From Candidatus Ishikawaella capsulata Mpkobe (GTDB taxonomy: Bacteria > Pseudomonadota > Gammaproteobacteria > Enterobacterales > Enterobacteriaceae): DNA of 64,000 bases. The position numbers and the translations under genes are program-made. Under the pieces are notes generated by a model that saw nothing but the letters and a program-made list of their open reading frames with translations, searched no databases and was not told where the DNA came from. The stretch is from NCBI RefSeq assembly GCF_000828515.1, contig NZ_AP010872.1, positions 345,001-409,000 on the forward strand, given 5' to 3'. Shown here one piece after another: positions 1 to 10,799 of this stretch (position 1 is its first letter; every line of letters starts with the position of its first letter).

Positions 1-1
1 A

Positions 2-781
2 TATCTGGGACCAAATGGAAATCAAATAGGATCAAAAGAGTCAATCAAGGATACGGCACGTATATTGGGTAGGATCTATCATGGTATTCAATATCGTGGA
101 TATAATCAAGAATCACTAAAAATTCTAGCCGAACATGCTGGTATACCAGTTTGGAATGGTCTAACAAACGAATTTCATCCTACTCAGATTCTAGCAGATC
201 TATTAACAATGCAAGAAAAATTACCCGGTAAACCAATTGAAAATATGAAATTAGCTTATGTGGGAGATTGTAGTAATAACATAAGTAATTCTCTTATAGA
301 AGCTTCTGTGCAAATGGGGTTAGATTTGCGTTTAATAGGACCAAAACCATTTTGGCCTAAAGCAAATATTTTTAAAGAATGCAGGACTTTATATAGAAGT
401 AACAGTAAAATTATGTTAACCAGTGATATTAATGAAGGTGTAGAAGGAGTAGATTTTATTTACACTGATATTTGGGTATCTATGGGTGAATCTAAAGAAA
501 AATGGAATGAACGCATAAATTTACTACGAAGTTATCAAGTGAATGATGCTATGTTACAATTAACTAATAATCCTAACGTAAAATTTCTACATTGCTTACC
601 AGCATTGCATGATAATAAAACTGAACTAGGATTGCATATAGCAGATAAATATTTATTAAAAGATGGTGTAGAAGTTAGTAACTCAATATTTGAGTCTAAG
701 CACAGTATTGTTTTTGATCAGGCAGAAAATCGTTTGCATATTATCAAGGCGATAATGGTTGCTACATTAGCAAAATTATGA
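2..781 (+). CDS. argI: Ornithine carbamoyltransferase, 5' end outside window
   Basis: Joins carbamoyl phosphate to ornithine to give citrulline, the sixth arginine step; cytoplasmic. The reading frame is open from base 2 with family sequence ([19 protein letters not shown]), so about 75 N-terminal residues lie upstream; the TTG at 65 is internal. Visible motifs are the carbamoyl-phosphate loop HPTQ (near 178) and the ornithine-binding HCLPA (near 592). The stop is TGA at 779-781. The position next to pyrBI matches argI of enterobacteria. The carbamoyl phosphate would come from CarAB, also in this window. Family assignment is secure; argI rather than argF rests on position only. Confidence 0.95.
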   Translation, partial: YLGPNGNQIGSKESIKDTARILGRIYHGIQYRGYNQESLKILAEHAGIPVWNGLTNEFHPTQILADLLTMQEKLPGKPIENMKLAYVGDCSNNISNSLIEASVQMGLDLRLIGPKPFWPKANIFKECRTLYRSNSKIMLTSDINEGVEGVDFIYTDIWVSMGESKEKWNERINLLRSYQVNDAMLQLTNNPNVKFLHCLPALHDNKTELGLHIADKYLLKDGVEVSNSIFESKHSIVFDQAENRLHIIKAIMVATLAKL

Positions 782-983
782 ATTACTCGCACTTTATAAC
801 AAATAAATTATTTCTAATTTTTATTTAACATATCATTAATGATATCAAATAATTAAAGATATAATATATACGAATACTATCAAACAGTGGTGTGCTAACT
901 TTAAAGTGATGAGTTGTTTCTTTTCAAGATTTTCAATATCTTACAGGTAGATATTAAATTAAGTATGTATCGAGGAGAGACAA

Positions 984-1913
984 ATGTCTAATCCGTTATA
1001 TCGTAAACATATTATATCTATAGATGATTTTACGAAGGAAGAACTGGAATTAGTTTTATACAGAACTGCGCGTTTTAAAGATAATCTTCAAGAATCACAA
1101 CCGCTGAAGAACAATGTTATTGGCAGCTGCTTTTTTGAAGCCTCTACGAGGACAAGACTATCTTTTGAAAGTGCTATACATAGATTGGGAGCATCAGTAA
1201 TAGGTTTTGCAGATGCTAATAATACTTCATTAAATAAAAAAGGCGAAACTTTTACCGATACTATATTAGTAATTAGCACTTATGTTGATGCAATTGTCCT
1301 CCGTCATCCACAAGAAGGAGCTGCACGACTGGCTACTAAAATTTCTGGCGGAATACCGATTATTAATGCAGGTGATGGAGCTAATCAACATCCTACTCAA
1401 ACTTTATTAGATCTTTTTAGCATTCAAGAAACACAAGATAGGTTATCTAATTTAAATGTAGCTATTGTAGGAGATTTAAAATACGGTCGTACCGTACATT
1501 CTCTAACACAAGCATTAGCAAAATTTACCAATAATCGGTTTTTCTTTATTTCTCCACACCTTTTAAGTATGCCTAGTTATATAACTAATATGTTAGATGA
1601 AAAGAATATTTCTTGGAGTTCTCATGATTCTATAGAAGAAGTAATACCATCTCTTGATATTATATATATGACACGTATTCAAAAAGAACGTTTAGATCCT
1701 TCAGAATATTCTAATATAAAATCACATTTTATATTAAGATCGGAAAATTTATTACAGGCTCGTGAAAATATGAAAATACTTCATCCCCTACCACGCCTAG
1801 ATGAAATTACAACAGATGTTGATAACACTCCTTATGCTTATTATTTTAAGCAAGCCAGAAATGGTCTTTTTACTCGACAAGCCCTATTGTCGCTACTATT
1901 AAATAATAATTAA
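984..1913 (+). CDS. pyrB: Aspartate carbamoyltransferase catalytic chain
   Basis: Catalyses the first committed pyrimidine step, carbamoyl phosphate plus aspartate to carbamoyl aspartate. It has 309 residues, about the E. coli length. The phosphate-binding STRTR motif lies in [15 protein letters not shown] (residues about 51-65), followed by [15 protein letters not shown] and HPLPRLDEI near the C-terminus. A strong Shine-Dalgarno, GAGGAGAG at 972-979, fixes the ATG start. pyrI follows after 21 bases, so the two subunits are probably co-translated. No clear PyrL leader peptide or attenuator is visible in the 200 bases upstream, which suggests the UTP-sensing attenuation known from E. coli has been lost. 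Confidence 0.97.
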   Translation: MSNPLYRKHIISIDDFTKEELELVLYRTARFKDNLQESQPLKNNVIGSCFFEASTRTRLSFESAIHRLGASVIGFADANNTSLNKKGETFTDTILVISTYVDAIVLRHPQEGAARLATKISGGIPIINAGDGANQHPTQTLLDLFSIQETQDRLSNLNVAIVGDLKYGRTVHSLTQALAKFTNNRFFFISPHLLSMPSYITNMLDEKNISWSSHDSIEEVIPSLDIIYMTRIQKERLDPSEYSNIKSHFILRSENLLQARENMKILHPLPRLDEITTDVDNTPYAYYFKQARNGLFTRQALLSLLLNNN

Positions 1914-1934
1914 ATTATCCTGTTAATACATCTT

Positions 1935-2420
1935 ATGATAAGAGAAAAGAACATACAAGTTGAAGCAATTAAAATAGGAACAGTAATAGACCATATCCCA
2001 GCTCACTTTGGTTTTAAAATATTATCCCTTTTTTGCTTGTCTAATACTGAAAAAAGAATTACAATTGGATTAAATCTTCCTTCTCAAGTGCTAGAACGGA
2101 AAGATTTAATTAAAATAGAAAATTTTTTTTTAACACAAGATCAAATAAATAATTTAGCAATTTATGCTCCATATTCTACAATAAACTGTATTAATGATTA
2201 TGAAGTTATAGCAAAGATTAGTCCTTTATTACCAGAATATGTTAATAAAATTTTAATTTGTACAAATAGCAATTGTATTAGCAATAGTGAATTAATTAAT
2301 TCTTGTTTTAGAATTAAAAATTATTCAGGTGAAATATTTCTGAAATGCAGGTATTGCGAGAACGAATTTCCATATAATATTTTAATAAGCAACCAAATAA
2401 ACTTATTTAGCAGTTTATAA
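1935..2420 (+). CDS. pyrI: Aspartate carbamoyltransferase regulatory chain
   Basis: Regulatory subunit of the ATCase dodecamer; in the family it binds CTP or ATP in its N-terminal domain and holds the catalytic trimers through a zinc domain. It has 161 residues against 153 in E. coli. The allosteric region [20 protein letters not shown] is conserved near residues 9-28. The four zinc cysteines are present in CTNSNC and CRYC. It sits 21 bases after pyrB in one operon. Keeping pyrI with an intact zinc site suggests that feedback control of pyrimidine synthesis survives in an otherwise minimal genome. Confidence 0.96.
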   Translation: MIREKNIQVEAIKIGTVIDHIPAHFGFKILSLFCLSNTEKRITIGLNLPSQVLERKDLIKIENFFLTQDQINNLAIYAPYSTINCINDYEVIAKISPLLPEYVNKILICTNSNCISNSELINSCFRIKNYSGEIFLKCRYCENEFPYNILISNQINLFSSL

Positions 2421-2444
2421 ATGGAATATATGAGGTATTCAGAT

Positions 2445-2831
2445 ATGTATAAAGCAATAGTTAGTCCACATGCTCCTGGTGCTATTGGTCCTTATGTTCA
2501 AGGGGTAGATTTAGGAAATCTAGTTATCACTTCTGGTCAGATTCCAATAGATCCTATCAGTGGAAATATTGAGGAAGATGTATCATTACAAACGTATCAA
2601 GTACTTAATAATATACAAGCCATTATATTAGCTGCTGGATTACAAGTACGACATATAGTAAAAACTACTATTTTTATTAAAAATTTAAATGATTTTTCAA
2701 TCATTAATACAGCTTATGCTAGTTTTTTCCTTAAAAATAAGGCATCTTTTCCCGCACGTTCATGTGTAGAAGTAGCGCGTCTACCAAAAGATGTTAAAAT
2801 AGAAATGGAAGCTATTGCAATACGATATTAA
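2445..2831 (+). CDS. ridA: Reactive enamine/imine deaminase RidA
   Basis: Hydrolyses reactive enamine/imine intermediates released by PLP-dependent threonine and serine dehydratases. The protein is about 128 residues, the family length. Family blocks are GAIGPYVQGVDLGN, TSGQIP and FPARSCVEVARLPKDVKIE, the last holding the conserved Arg. Two ATGs lie upstream in frame (2421, 2430), but the third at 2445 has a well-spaced GAGG at 2432-2435 and aligns with the E. coli N-terminus, so it is chosen. It is the third gene of the pyrB-pyrI-ridA block, as in E. coli. Confidence 0.96.
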   Translation: MYKAIVSPHAPGAIGPYVQGVDLGNLVITSGQIPIDPISGNIEEDVSLQTYQVLNNIQAIILAAGLQVRHIVKTTIFIKNLNDFSIINTAYASFFLKNKASFPARSCVEVARLPKDVKIEMEAIAIRY

Positions 2832-2942
2832 TTATGCTGCTTATTAAGATAACAATATCTTCTGAACGATAGCTTCTAAATTCATATACTTTATTAAATA
2901 TACATATATAAAGTATAAAAATTTATCTATAAATATACTTAT

Positions 2943-2971
2943 TATACAGTTGATGTTATGAATTATATAAT
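2943..2971 (+). promoter_or_regulatory. Probable sigma-70 promoter of tRNA-Leu
   Basis: A perfect TATAAT -10 box (2966-2971) lies 17 bases after TATACA (2943-2948, four of six matches to TTGACA). Transcription would begin about ten bases before the tRNA. In such A+T-rich DNA chance matches are common, so this rests on the spacing and position. Confidence 0.45.
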
Positions 2972-2987
2972 AAAAAATTCACCTTTA

Positions 2988-3069
2988 GCCGGAGTGGCGA
3001 AATTGGTATACGCAGTTGACTCAAAATCAACCGTAGAAATACATGCCGGTTCAAATCCGGCCTTCGGCA
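2988..3069 (+). tRNA. leuX: tRNA-Leu(CAA)
   Basis: Class II tRNA with a long variable arm, closely matching E. coli leuX. The acceptor GCCGGAG pairs with CTTCGGC (one G-U pair). The anticodon loop CTCAAAA between GTTGA and TCAAC gives anticodon CAA, reading UUG. The T-arm GCCGG-TTCAAAT-CCGGC is intact. The 3' CCA is not encoded: the discriminator A is followed by CTA, so a CCA-adding enzyme is needed. It stands between ridA and rimI with its own spacing and is probably transcribed alone. Confidence 0.96.
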
Positions 3070-3092
3070 CTATTTTTAAGCTTGTAAAGTGC

Positions 3093-3114
3093 TAGTAAGA
3101 TGAATATCTTACTA
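3093..3114 (+). terminator. Hairpin after tRNA-Leu
   Basis: A perfect 9-bp stem (TAGTAAGAT with ATCTTACTA) closes a GAAT loop 24 bases after the tRNA. The expected run of T is missing; TAAAATAATAA follows. It may act as a transcript-end or processing hairpin. Confidence 0.4.
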
Positions 3115-3280
3115 TAAAATAATAAACATTACAAATTAACTTTAAATACTAAAGATATAATCTTATTAACACTACAATATGCTTTTGCTAGATTAAGCTA
3201 TTATGACTCATATGTAATTTTAAACTGGTGATGTGATAATCATTTAAAACAGATTTTTTATATAAAGTATATTTTTTATA

Positions 3281-3724
3281 ATGATAGAAATATTTTCATT
3301 AACTAATGATCAAATTGACCAAGTTGTAAATATTGAACAGTGTGATAAGTTATCTAACTGGGATAAAAAAACATTTATTATACATACTGGTAAAAAATAT
3401 TTTAATTTGTGTCTATCTTTAAATAAAACAATAGTTGGTTTTGCCATAACTCAAGTTATTATCGATGAAGCATCTCTTTTAAAGATATCTATTCATCCAA
3501 TATATCAAAGACGAGGTTATGGATCAAAGCTATTAGAATATTTAATAAAAAAATTACAACAACGTAATATTTTCATTATATGGTTAGAAGTAAGAATATC
3601 AAATTTTCCTGCTATTTATTTTTATGAAAAACTAGGTTTTAATTGTGTTCATCGTAGGTTGAACTATTACAAGACTGTTAATGGATATGAAGATGCCATG
3701 ATCATGGCCCGCAGTATTATATAA
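3281..3724 (+). CDS. rimI: Ribosomal protein S18 alanine N-acetyltransferase
   Basis: GNAT-fold enzyme that acetylates the N-terminal alanine of ribosomal protein S18. It has 147 residues, as in E. coli (148). The acetyl-CoA loop is YQRRGYGSKLLEYL (residues about 80-93); WLEVRISNFPAIYFYEKLGF and RRLNYY follow, the usual C-terminal family blocks. No strong ribosome binding site is visible before the ATG. It stands as a lone gene between tRNA-Leu and radA; its E. coli neighbour holD is absent. A non-essential modification enzyme kept in a reduced genome is mildly surprising. Confidence 0.92.
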   Translation: MIEIFSLTNDQIDQVVNIEQCDKLSNWDKKTFIIHTGKKYFNLCLSLNKTIVGFAITQVIIDEASLLKISIHPIYQRRGYGSKLLEYLIKKLQQRNIFIIWLEVRISNFPAIYFYEKLGFNCVHRRLNYYKTVNGYEDAMIMARSII

Positions 3725-3827
3725 TAGATATTATTTGAACATTTATATTATATGTGATAATTTTTCCTCTATCGAGATATATCTTTATATTACATATTTA
3801 ATATTTTACTGAGATAAGGTATTCTTA

Positions 3828-5204
3828 TTGAATAATATTCATAAATACACTTTTTTTTGTAATAAATGTTCAACTAGTTATCTTCGTTGGCAAGGACGAT
3901 GTAATAATTGTCAATCTTGGAATAGTATCCATAAGGAGTCAGAAAATTATTTATTTTTAAATTCTAAAAAATACTATGGATATGAATGGATATCTTCTGA
4001 TAATAATATACAACAACTCTCAGATATTAATATAGATAATTTATCGCGTTATTCCACTGGATTTCTAGAATTTGATCGTGTATTGGGAGGAGGCATTGTA
4101 CCTGGAAGTACTATATTAGTAGGAGGTAATCCTGGTATAGGTAAATCGACTTTACTGCTACAAACAATTTATATGCTTTCTAAAAATAAAAAAACTCTTT
4201 ATGTTACAGGTGAAGAATCTTTACAACAAATAGCCATACGTGCTCATAGGCTCAATTTAAAAACTAAAAATATGCAATTGCTGGCGGAAACTAATGTTGA
4301 AAAAATATGTTTCCTTGCTAATAAGGAAGATCCCCAAATAATAGTAATAGACTCTATACAGGTTATGTACAGTACTGAAGTGTCTTCTTCTCCTGGTAGT
4401 GTAGTACAAATACGTGAAACAGCTGCTTATTTAACACGTTTTGCAAAAAATTATAATATAGCCATTATCATGGTAGGGCATGTTACCAAAGATGGTTCAT
4501 TAGCAGGACCAAAAGTATTAGAACATTGTATAGATTGCTCATTAATTTTAGAAAAAAGTAATAAATCATATTTTTGTATTATGCGCAGTAATAAAAATAG
4601 GTTTGGTGCGGTCAACGAAATAGGCATCTTTTCTATGACTGACCAAGGAATAAATGAAGTAAATAATCCATCAGCTATTTTTTTATCTCATACACAAGAA
4701 ATTACTTCTGGTAGTTCAATAATGGTTCTTTGGGAAGGAACAAGACCATTATTGGTAGAAATTCAAGTATTAGTTGATTATTCTACGTTAAACAATGCTC
4801 GTCGCATAATAGTAGGTATTGAACAAAATAGATTAGCAATGCTTTTAGCTATTCTCCATCGTCATGGAGGATTACAGGTTACTGATCATGATATTTTTAT
4901 TAATGTAGTAGGAGGTATAAAAATCACTGAAACTAGTGCTGATTTATGTATATTATTAGCTATAGCTTCTAGTTTACATAATTATCCAATTCCACAAGAT
5001 ATAGTAATTTTTGGCGAATTGGGTTTAAATGGAGAGATACGTCCTGTACTAAATAGTGATGAACGTATATATGAAGCAGTTAAACATGGATTTAAACGTG
5101 CAATTATACCTATAGCTAATAAACCACAAAAAACAATTCCAGAAATAAAAATTTTTAGCGTAAGAAAATTAATTGAAGCCATAAACATTATTAAAAATTT
5201 TTAA
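3828..5204 (+). CDS. radA: DNA repair protein RadA, TTG start
   Basis: RecA-like ATPase that promotes branch migration of recombination intermediates. It has 458 residues. The N-terminal zinc finger has CNKC and CNNC (residues 11-29). Walker A is GGNPGIGKST near residue 99; the RadA signature KNRFG lies near residue 256; a Lon-like C-terminal domain follows. The start is TTG with AAGG about eight bases upstream; no better in-frame ATG precedes the zinc finger. Its neighbours in E. coli (serB, nadR) are absent. It is one of the few recombination genes seen here, since recR is missing from the dnaX block. Confidence 0.94.
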   Translation: MNNIHKYTFFCNKCSTSYLRWQGRCNNCQSWNSIHKESENYLFLNSKKYYGYEWISSDNNIQQLSDINIDNLSRYSTGFLEFDRVLGGGIVPGSTILVGGNPGIGKSTLLLQTIYMLSKNKKTLYVTGEESLQQIAIRAHRLNLKTKNMQLLAETNVEKICFLANKEDPQIIVIDSIQVMYSTEVSSSPGSVVQIRETAAYLTRFAKNYNIAIIMVGHVTKDGSLAGPKVLEHCIDCSLILEKSNKSYFCIMRSNKNRFGAVNEIGIFSMTDQGINEVNNPSAIFLSHTQEITSGSSIMVLWEGTRPLLVEIQVLVDYSTLNNARRIIVGIEQNRLAMLLAILHRHGGLQVTDHDIFINVVGGIKITETSADLCILLAIASSLHNYPIPQDIVIFGELGLNGEIRPVLNSDERIYEAVKHGFKRAIIPIANKPQKTIPEIKIFSVRKLIEAINIIKNF

Positions 5205-5267
5205 AATATAAATATATATGTTAATACATATTCATGGAGATAACTAAAAATAGTATTTTTCATTTTA

Positions 5268-5700
5268 ATGAAAGTATTGCTATTTCCTAATTTAATTCAT
5301 GCGGAAGAAATTGGTTCAGTAGATAGCCGTTTTCATATGTATGGTCATAACTCGCATATTACAATTGAAGCTTTTAATGATCCCGACCTGAAGTGAAGAA
5401 TGTTATTCGTACACCCAACACTGGAACTTTACAAGCTATTTTGGGTTTTGATAAATGGTGTAATGCATCTATTGCTTGTAAGCAAATTGGTCCTGTAGAA
5501 CTTAACCTATTAATTACTACTGGTAATAATAAAAATAAGTTTTTATTTTAAACAATTTCCCGAAATCTTCATTGTTAAAAACACTAAAAGTAGTAATTTT
5601 TTGTGATAAAATCCGTAATATGTTAATTTATTTAGATAAATTGACAGGATATCAGGAAAATGCTTTAAGTGTGGTTTATATCCATCCATGGAATCAATAA
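5268..5700 (+). pseudogene. creA: creA remnant, frameshifted
   Basis: Not an open frame, but three pieces align in order to CreA, a small secreted protein of unknown role. Piece one (5268-5396) reads HAEEIGSVDSRFHMYG and EAFNDPDLK, then TGA. Piece two, shifted, reads ACKQIGPVEL and stops at 5549-5551. Piece three reads LKTLKVVIFCDKIRN and ends YIHPWNQ-stop at 5698-5700, like the CreA end. At least two frameshifts separate the pieces. The place between radA and thrA matches the E. coli order. The identification comes from recalled family sequence. Confidence 0.8.
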
Positions 5701-5976
5701 AATAAATCGTTATGTCCAATGATTAATTGAAAAATATTTTATATGATTAATCAACGTTATAATAGATATTACTAAATAGCAGCATAATATAATTTCGTTG
5801 ACTTAATTTATACTTTGCTTTATTTCTAGAAATATCCAATCAGTAATTATATATAACATATATATGCATAATCAAAAATATTATGCCTGCTTAGTTAAAC
5901 TCTTATTGATAATACTTTAATCCAAAATATGCTTTTAAAAATCTAACAAGTTTACAAAATCAGGAGATTTGCAATT

Positions 5977-8427
5977 ATGCGAGTGCTGAAATTCGGGGGA
6001 ACATCGGTCGCCAATGCGGAAGGTTTTCTGCGAGTAGCTAATATATTGGAAAAAAGTGCAAAACATGGGCAAATCGCAACCGTACTATCGGCACCAGCAA
6101 AAATAACTAATAATTTAGTAGAAATGATTGAAAAAACGATTACAGGTCAAGATCCAATATCAAATATCAAAGATGCTGAATATATATTTGATGAAATATT
6201 AAATGGTCTATTTGTAGCAGAACCAGCATTTCCGTATAATACTGTAAAAGAAAGTGTTAAAAAAATATTTTGTTCGCTTAAACAAAGATTAGAAGGTATT
6301 AACCTGCTAGGTCAATGCCCTGAAAATATAAATGCCAAAATTATTTGTATGGGAGAAAAACTGTCAGTTACTATAATGGAGGCATTATTAAAATCACATA
6401 ATTATAGTGTTACAGTAATTAATCCAGTAGAAAAATTATTGGCTGTCGGTAATTATCTGGAATCTACAGTTGATATTACTGAATCAACTCGCCGTATTAC
6501 AAATCTTAAAATTCCCCAGGAAAATTTCATTTTAATGGCTGGATTTACGGCTGGAAATGAACATGGTGAACTTGTAATCTTAGGTCGTAATGGTTCAGAT
6601 TATTCTGCAGCTGTTTTAGCCGCGTGTTTACGTGCAGAACGTTGTGAAATTTGGACAGATGTAGATGGCATTTATACTTGTGATCCTCGTCAAGTATCCG
6701 AAGCTCGTTTATTAAAAGCAATATCATATCAAGAAGCTATGGAACTATCATATTTTGGAGCTAAAGTATTACATCCTCGAACTATTGCTCCCATTGCCCA
6801 ATTTCAAATACCTTGTATAATTAAAAATACTAATAATCCAACTGCATGTGGTACATTAATTGGACCTATAGCTAATAATACAAATGAAAATCCTGTAAGA
6901 GGGATTACCAGTTTAAATAATATGACAATGTTGAATGTATCTGGTGCTGGTATGAAAGGTATGATAGGTATTGCTGCCCGGGTATTTTCGGCTATGTCAC
7001 TTACTGGTATTTCGATTGCATTAATTACCCAATCCTCTTCAGAATATAGTATTAGTTTTTGTATTCCTCATAGCGAACATCTTCGTGCGAAAAGTGTACT
7101 AGAACAAGAATTTTCTCGAGAGCTTAAAGAAGGATTCCTTAATCCATTAGAAGTAATAGATAAAATTGCTATTATTTCGGTAGTAGGTGATGGCATGCGA
7201 ACATTACGAGGTATATCTGCTAAATTTTTTTCAGCTTTGGCTCATGCTAATATTAATGTTATTGCCATCGCTCAAGGCTCTTCAGAACGTTCCATTTCTG
7301 TGGTAATTAATAATAATGATGCCACTACTGGTGTAAGAGTTGTACATCAAAGATTATTTGAGACTGCTCAGATAATTGAAGTATTTATAATTGGCATTGG
7401 AGGTGTTGGTACAGCATTACTGGAACAACTACAACGCCAACAATTATGGTTAAAAAAGAAAAATATTGACATGAGAGTTTGTGGAATTGCAAATTCTAGA
7501 GTTACACATATTGATATATATGGTATTGACCTTAATAAGTGGCAGGTATTACTTAATAAATCTACTAAACCATTTATATTAAAAAAATTAATAAATTTAG
7601 TAAAAGAAAATCATTTACTTAATCCTGTTATAGTTGACTGCACTTCAAGTCAAGTTATTGCTGACCAATATACAAATTTCCTTAAAGGTGGATTCCACGT
7701 TGTAACTCCCAATAAAAAAGCCAATACCTCATCTTGGGATTATTATCAACAAATACGTAAGACAGTAATCACATCAGGTCGGAAATTTCTCTACGATACT
7801 AATGTAGGTGCGGGATTACCAGTGATTGAAAATTTACAAAATTTGTTACATGCTGGTGATGAACTAATAACATTTTGCGGTATTCTTTCTGGATCACTTT
7901 CATTTATTTTTGGCAAGCTGGATGAAGGTATAAGTTTCTCCCAAGCAACTCAGTTAGCATGTAAAATGGGATTTACAGAACCAGATCCTCGAGATGATCT
8001 TTTTGGGATGGATGTAGCACGTAAACTACTTATTCTAGCGCGTGAAGCCGGTTATAATTTAGAATTACGCGATATTAAGATTGAATCTTTATTGCCGGAA
8101 AAATTTAAAAACATTAATAATGTTGAAGATTTTATGCAACGTTTACCAGAGGTAGATACAAAATTTGCAACATGTGTTAAAAATGCACATGCAATGGGTA
8201 AAGTGCTACGATTCATTGGATATATTAATGAAGGCGGTATTTGTACAGTAAAAATTGAAGCTGTAGATAGTGATCATCCGTTTTATAAAGTAAACAATGG
8301 TGAAAATGCCTTGGCATTTTACAGTCATTACTATCAACCCATTCCATTGGTACTACGTGGTTATGGTGCAGGCAATAACGTAACAGCAGCAGGTGTTTTT
8401 GCTGATTTATTACGTATACTATCATAA
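5977..8427 (+). CDS. thrA: Aspartokinase I/homoserine dehydrogenase I
   Basis: Bifunctional enzyme that phosphorylates aspartate and later reduces aspartate semialdehyde to homoserine, at the head of the threonine pathway. It has 816 residues against 820 in E. coli. The kinase domain starts with [10 protein letters not shown] and contains [10 protein letters not shown]. Tandem ACT domains lie around residues 315-460. The dehydrogenase domain has the NAD(P) loop [15 protein letters not shown] near 468 and KANTS near 585. AGGAG precedes the ATG. Upstream DNA (5701-5976) shows no ThrL leader with threonine/isoleucine runs, so attenuation seems lost. It is the first gene of thrABC. Confidence 0.97.
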   Translation: MRVLKFGGTSVANAEGFLRVANILEKSAKHGQIATVLSAPAKITNNLVEMIEKTITGQDPISNIKDAEYIFDEILNGLFVAEPAFPYNTVKESVKKIFCSLKQRLEGINLLGQCPENINAKIICMGEKLSVTIMEALLKSHNYSVTVINPVEKLLAVGNYLESTVDITESTRRITNLKIPQENFILMAGFTAGNEHGELVILGRNGSDYSAAVLAACLRAERCEIWTDVDGIYTCDPRQVSEARLLKAISYQEAMELSYFGAKVLHPRTIAPIAQFQIPCIIKNTNNPTACGTLIGPIANNTNENPVRGITSLNNMTMLNVSGAGMKGMIGIAARVFSAMSLTGISIALITQSSSEYSISFCIPHSEHLRAKSVLEQEFSRELKEGFLNPLEVIDKIAIISVVGDGMRTLRGISAKFFSALAHANINVIAIAQGSSERSISVVINNNDATTGVRVVHQRLFETAQIIEVFIIGIGGVGTALLEQLQRQQLWLKKKNIDMRVCGIANSRVTHIDIYGIDLNKWQVLLNKSTKPFILKKLINLVKENHLLNPVIVDCTSSQVIADQYTNFLKGGFHVVTPNKKANTSSWDYYQQIRKTVITSGRKFLYDTNVGAGLPVIENLQNLLHAGDELITFCGILSGSLSFIFGKLDEGISFSQATQLACKMGFTEPDPRDDLFGMDVARKLLILAREAGYNLELRDIKIESLLPEKFKNINNVEDFMQRLPEVDTKFATCVKNAHAMGKVLRFIGYINEGGICTVKIEAVDSDHPFYKVNNGENALAFYSHYYQPIPLVLRGYGAGNNVTAAGVFADLLRILS

Positions 8428-8444
8428 ATGTTGGGAGCGTAATA

Positions 8445-9374
8445 ATGCTAAAAATTTATGCCCCAGCTTCAATTGGAAATGTGAGTGTTGGATTTGATAT
8501 ATTGGGTGCAGCTATTTTGCCAATAGATGGTAGTTTGTTAGGCGATTGTGTTTCCATTGAAGAAGCAGATGAGTTTTTGTTAGAAAATAAAGGCATATTT
8601 TGTAATAAACTTCCTCACGATCCTAAGAAAAACATAGTTTATCAATGTTGGGTACGCTTTTGTAAAAAAATAGGTAAAATTGTTCCAGTGAAAATAACAC
8701 TAGAAAAAAATATGCCTATTGGTTCTGGATTGGGGTCTAGCGCTTGTTCTGTAGTTGCTACTTTAGTAGTTATGAATCAATACTGTGGTTTTCCGTTAAA
8801 TAAGATACAATTATTGAAGTTAATGGGGGAACTAGAGGGATGTATTTCTGGTGGGGTTCATTATGATAATGTTGCTCCTAGCTTTTTAGGTGGATTACAA
8901 TTAATTATTGAAGAAGATGATAATCTTAGCCATATTATACCAATATTTGAAGATTGGTTATGGATTATAGCATATCCCGGTATTAGCATATCAACATCTG
9001 AAGCCAGAAATGTTTTACCTTCTTACTACAGTAAAATAAATTGTATTAAACAGGCGCGTTTATTGGCAGGATTCATACATGCTTGCCATACTCATCAACC
9101 TTTGCTAGCAGCCAAGTTAATGCAGGATGTTATTGCTGAACCATATCGTATCAAATTGATACCAGGATTTTTGAAGGCTCGCAAAGTAGCACAAGATATT
9201 GGTATGTTTATGTGTGGTATTTCAGGTTCTGGACCAACATTATTTACTGTATGTAATGATATTAAAGTAGCTAAAAATATGAGAAATTGGTTAATTCAAA
9301 ATTATTTGCAAAATAATGAAGGTTTTGTACATATTTGTAGTTTAGATATCGCTGGCGCACGTAAAATGGAGTAA
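8445..9374 (+). CDS. thrB: Homoserine kinase
   Basis: Phosphorylates homoserine with ATP to O-phosphohomoserine, the substrate of ThrC. It has 309 residues (E. coli 310). GHMP-kinase motifs are [12 protein letters not shown] near the N-terminus, the phosphate loop [12 protein letters not shown] (residues about 90-101) and [10 protein letters not shown] near the C-terminus. It starts 17 bases after the thrA stop with a GGGAG Shine-Dalgarno and ends three bases before thrC, so the three genes form a tight operon. Confidence 0.97.
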   Translation: MLKIYAPASIGNVSVGFDILGAAILPIDGSLLGDCVSIEEADEFLLENKGIFCNKLPHDPKKNIVYQCWVRFCKKIGKIVPVKITLEKNMPIGSGLGSSACSVVATLVVMNQYCGFPLNKIQLLKLMGELEGCISGGVHYDNVAPSFLGGLQLIIEEDDNLSHIIPIFEDWLWIIAYPGISISTSEARNVLPSYYSKINCIKQARLLAGFIHACHTHQPLLAAKLMQDVIAEPYRIKLIPGFLKARKVAQDIGMFMCGISGSGPTLFTVCNDIKVAKNMRNWLIQNYLQNNEGFVHICSLDIAGARKME

Positions 9375-9377
9375 TAA

Positions 9378-10664
9378 ATGAAATTTTACAATTTGAAAAA
9401 TCACAATGAACAACTAAGCTTTTCTCAAGCAGTGAAGGTAGGTTTAGGTTCACAACAAGGATTGTTTTTTCCTCTTCACTTACCAGAGTTTGAACTACGG
9501 GATATTGATATGATGTTAGAAATGGATTTTCTGAATAGAAGTAGTAAAATTCTGTCTGTTTACACGGGTAATGAAATTAAACCAAATAATATGAGAATGC
9601 TTCTTAAAAAGGCTTTTTCTTTTCCAGCTATAGTAAAACCGGTCAAAGAAAATATTAGTTGTTTAGAACTATTTCATGGTCCTACTTTAGCATTTAAAGA
9701 TTTTGGAGCACGTTTTATGGCCAGTGTGCTCGCTTATTTAAATAACAATTGTGCTACCGTATTGATTGCAACTTCTGGAGATACTGGTGCTGCTGTAGCC
9801 CACGCATTTTATGGAATGCACAATATCCGTGTAGTCATCCTATATCCACAAGGTAAAATAAGTTCTTTACAAGAAAAACTATTTTGCACATTAGGAAAAA
9901 ATATTGACACTATAGCCATCAAGGGTGATTTTGATTCTTGCCAAACATTAGTAAAACAAGCATTTGATGATAAATTGTTAAGAGAAAAAATTAACTTAAA
10001 TTCTGCTAACTCAATTAATATTAGTAGGCTATTGGCACAGATTTGTTATTATTTTGAAGGAGTAGCTCAATTACCTAAAGAAAAAAGAAATCAACTAGTA
10101 ATTTCAGTACCCAGTGGAAATTTTGGTAATTTAACCGCTGGATTACTCGCAAAATCACTGGGATTACCTATTAAACGTTTTATTTTTTCCACCAACAGTA
10201 ATGACACGGTACCTCGGTTTCTTAGTACAGGCAAATGGTTACCAAAAGCTACGGTAGCAACATTATCTAATGCTATGGACATAAGTAATCCAAATAATTG
10301 GGTACGAATTGAAGAGCTATTTCGTCGTAAAACTTGGAGTTTAAGTGAACTGTCATATAGTTCTGTATCTGATAAAATGACAAATAGCACTCTTATGGAA
10401 ATGGCTGATATCGGTTATATCTCTGAACCACATGCTGCTACTGCTTATTATGCCTTAATTAATAATTTAAAAAAAGAAGAATATGGATTATTTATTGGTA
10501 CGGCACATCCCGCTAAATTCCAGGATAGAATCGAACCTATTGTAGGAAAACAGCTAAATCCTCCAGAACAGTTAGAAAAAAGAAAAAACCTGCCTTTATT
10601 GTCATATACCATGTCAGCAAATTTTGATTTATTAAAAAATTTTTTATTAAAACAAGATCAATAA
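9378..10664 (+). CDS. thrC: Threonine synthase
   Basis: PLP enzyme converting O-phosphohomoserine to threonine, the final step. It has 428 residues, the E. coli length. The PLP-binding lysine lies in TLAFKDFGARFMA (near residue 107); ATSGDTGAAVAHAF and VSVPSGNFGNL-type phosphate-binding loops follow. It starts three bases after thrB. Threonine is an essential amino acid for insects, so an intact thrABC fits a provisioning symbiont. Confidence 0.97.
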   Translation: MKFYNLKNHNEQLSFSQAVKVGLGSQQGLFFPLHLPEFELRDIDMMLEMDFLNRSSKILSVYTGNEIKPNNMRMLLKKAFSFPAIVKPVKENISCLELFHGPTLAFKDFGARFMASVLAYLNNNCATVLIATSGDTGAAVAHAFYGMHNIRVVILYPQGKISSLQEKLFCTLGKNIDTIAIKGDFDSCQTLVKQAFDDKLLREKINLNSANSINISRLLAQICYYFEGVAQLPKEKRNQLVISVPSGNFGNLTAGLLAKSLGLPIKRFIFSTNSNDTVPRFLSTGKWLPKATVATLSNAMDISNPNNWVRIEELFRRKTWSLSELSYSSVSDKMTNSTLMEMADIGYISEPHAATAYYALINNLKKEEYGLFIGTAHPAKFQDRIEPIVGKQLNPPEQLEKRKNLPLLSYTMSANFDLLKNFLLKQDQ

Positions 10665-10674
10665 ATTTATTATT

Positions 10675-10715
10675 TACCTAAAGATATGTAATCTCTATTA
10701 CTTACTTTTTAGGTA
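10675..10715 (+). terminator. Putative thr operon terminator
   Basis: TACCTAAA (10675-10682) pairs with TTTAGGTA (10708-10715). Inside, GTAAT and ATTAC form a second short stem around CTCT. It begins 10 bases after the thrC stop. No clean T-run follows the outer stem, so efficiency is uncertain. Confidence 0.4.
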
Positions 10716-10799
10716 TTAATATATAGAAATACATTGTATAAAAATATTTATATTAAAAAAATCACACTATTCAAGACATGAGACAAATTGAGAGAAAAA

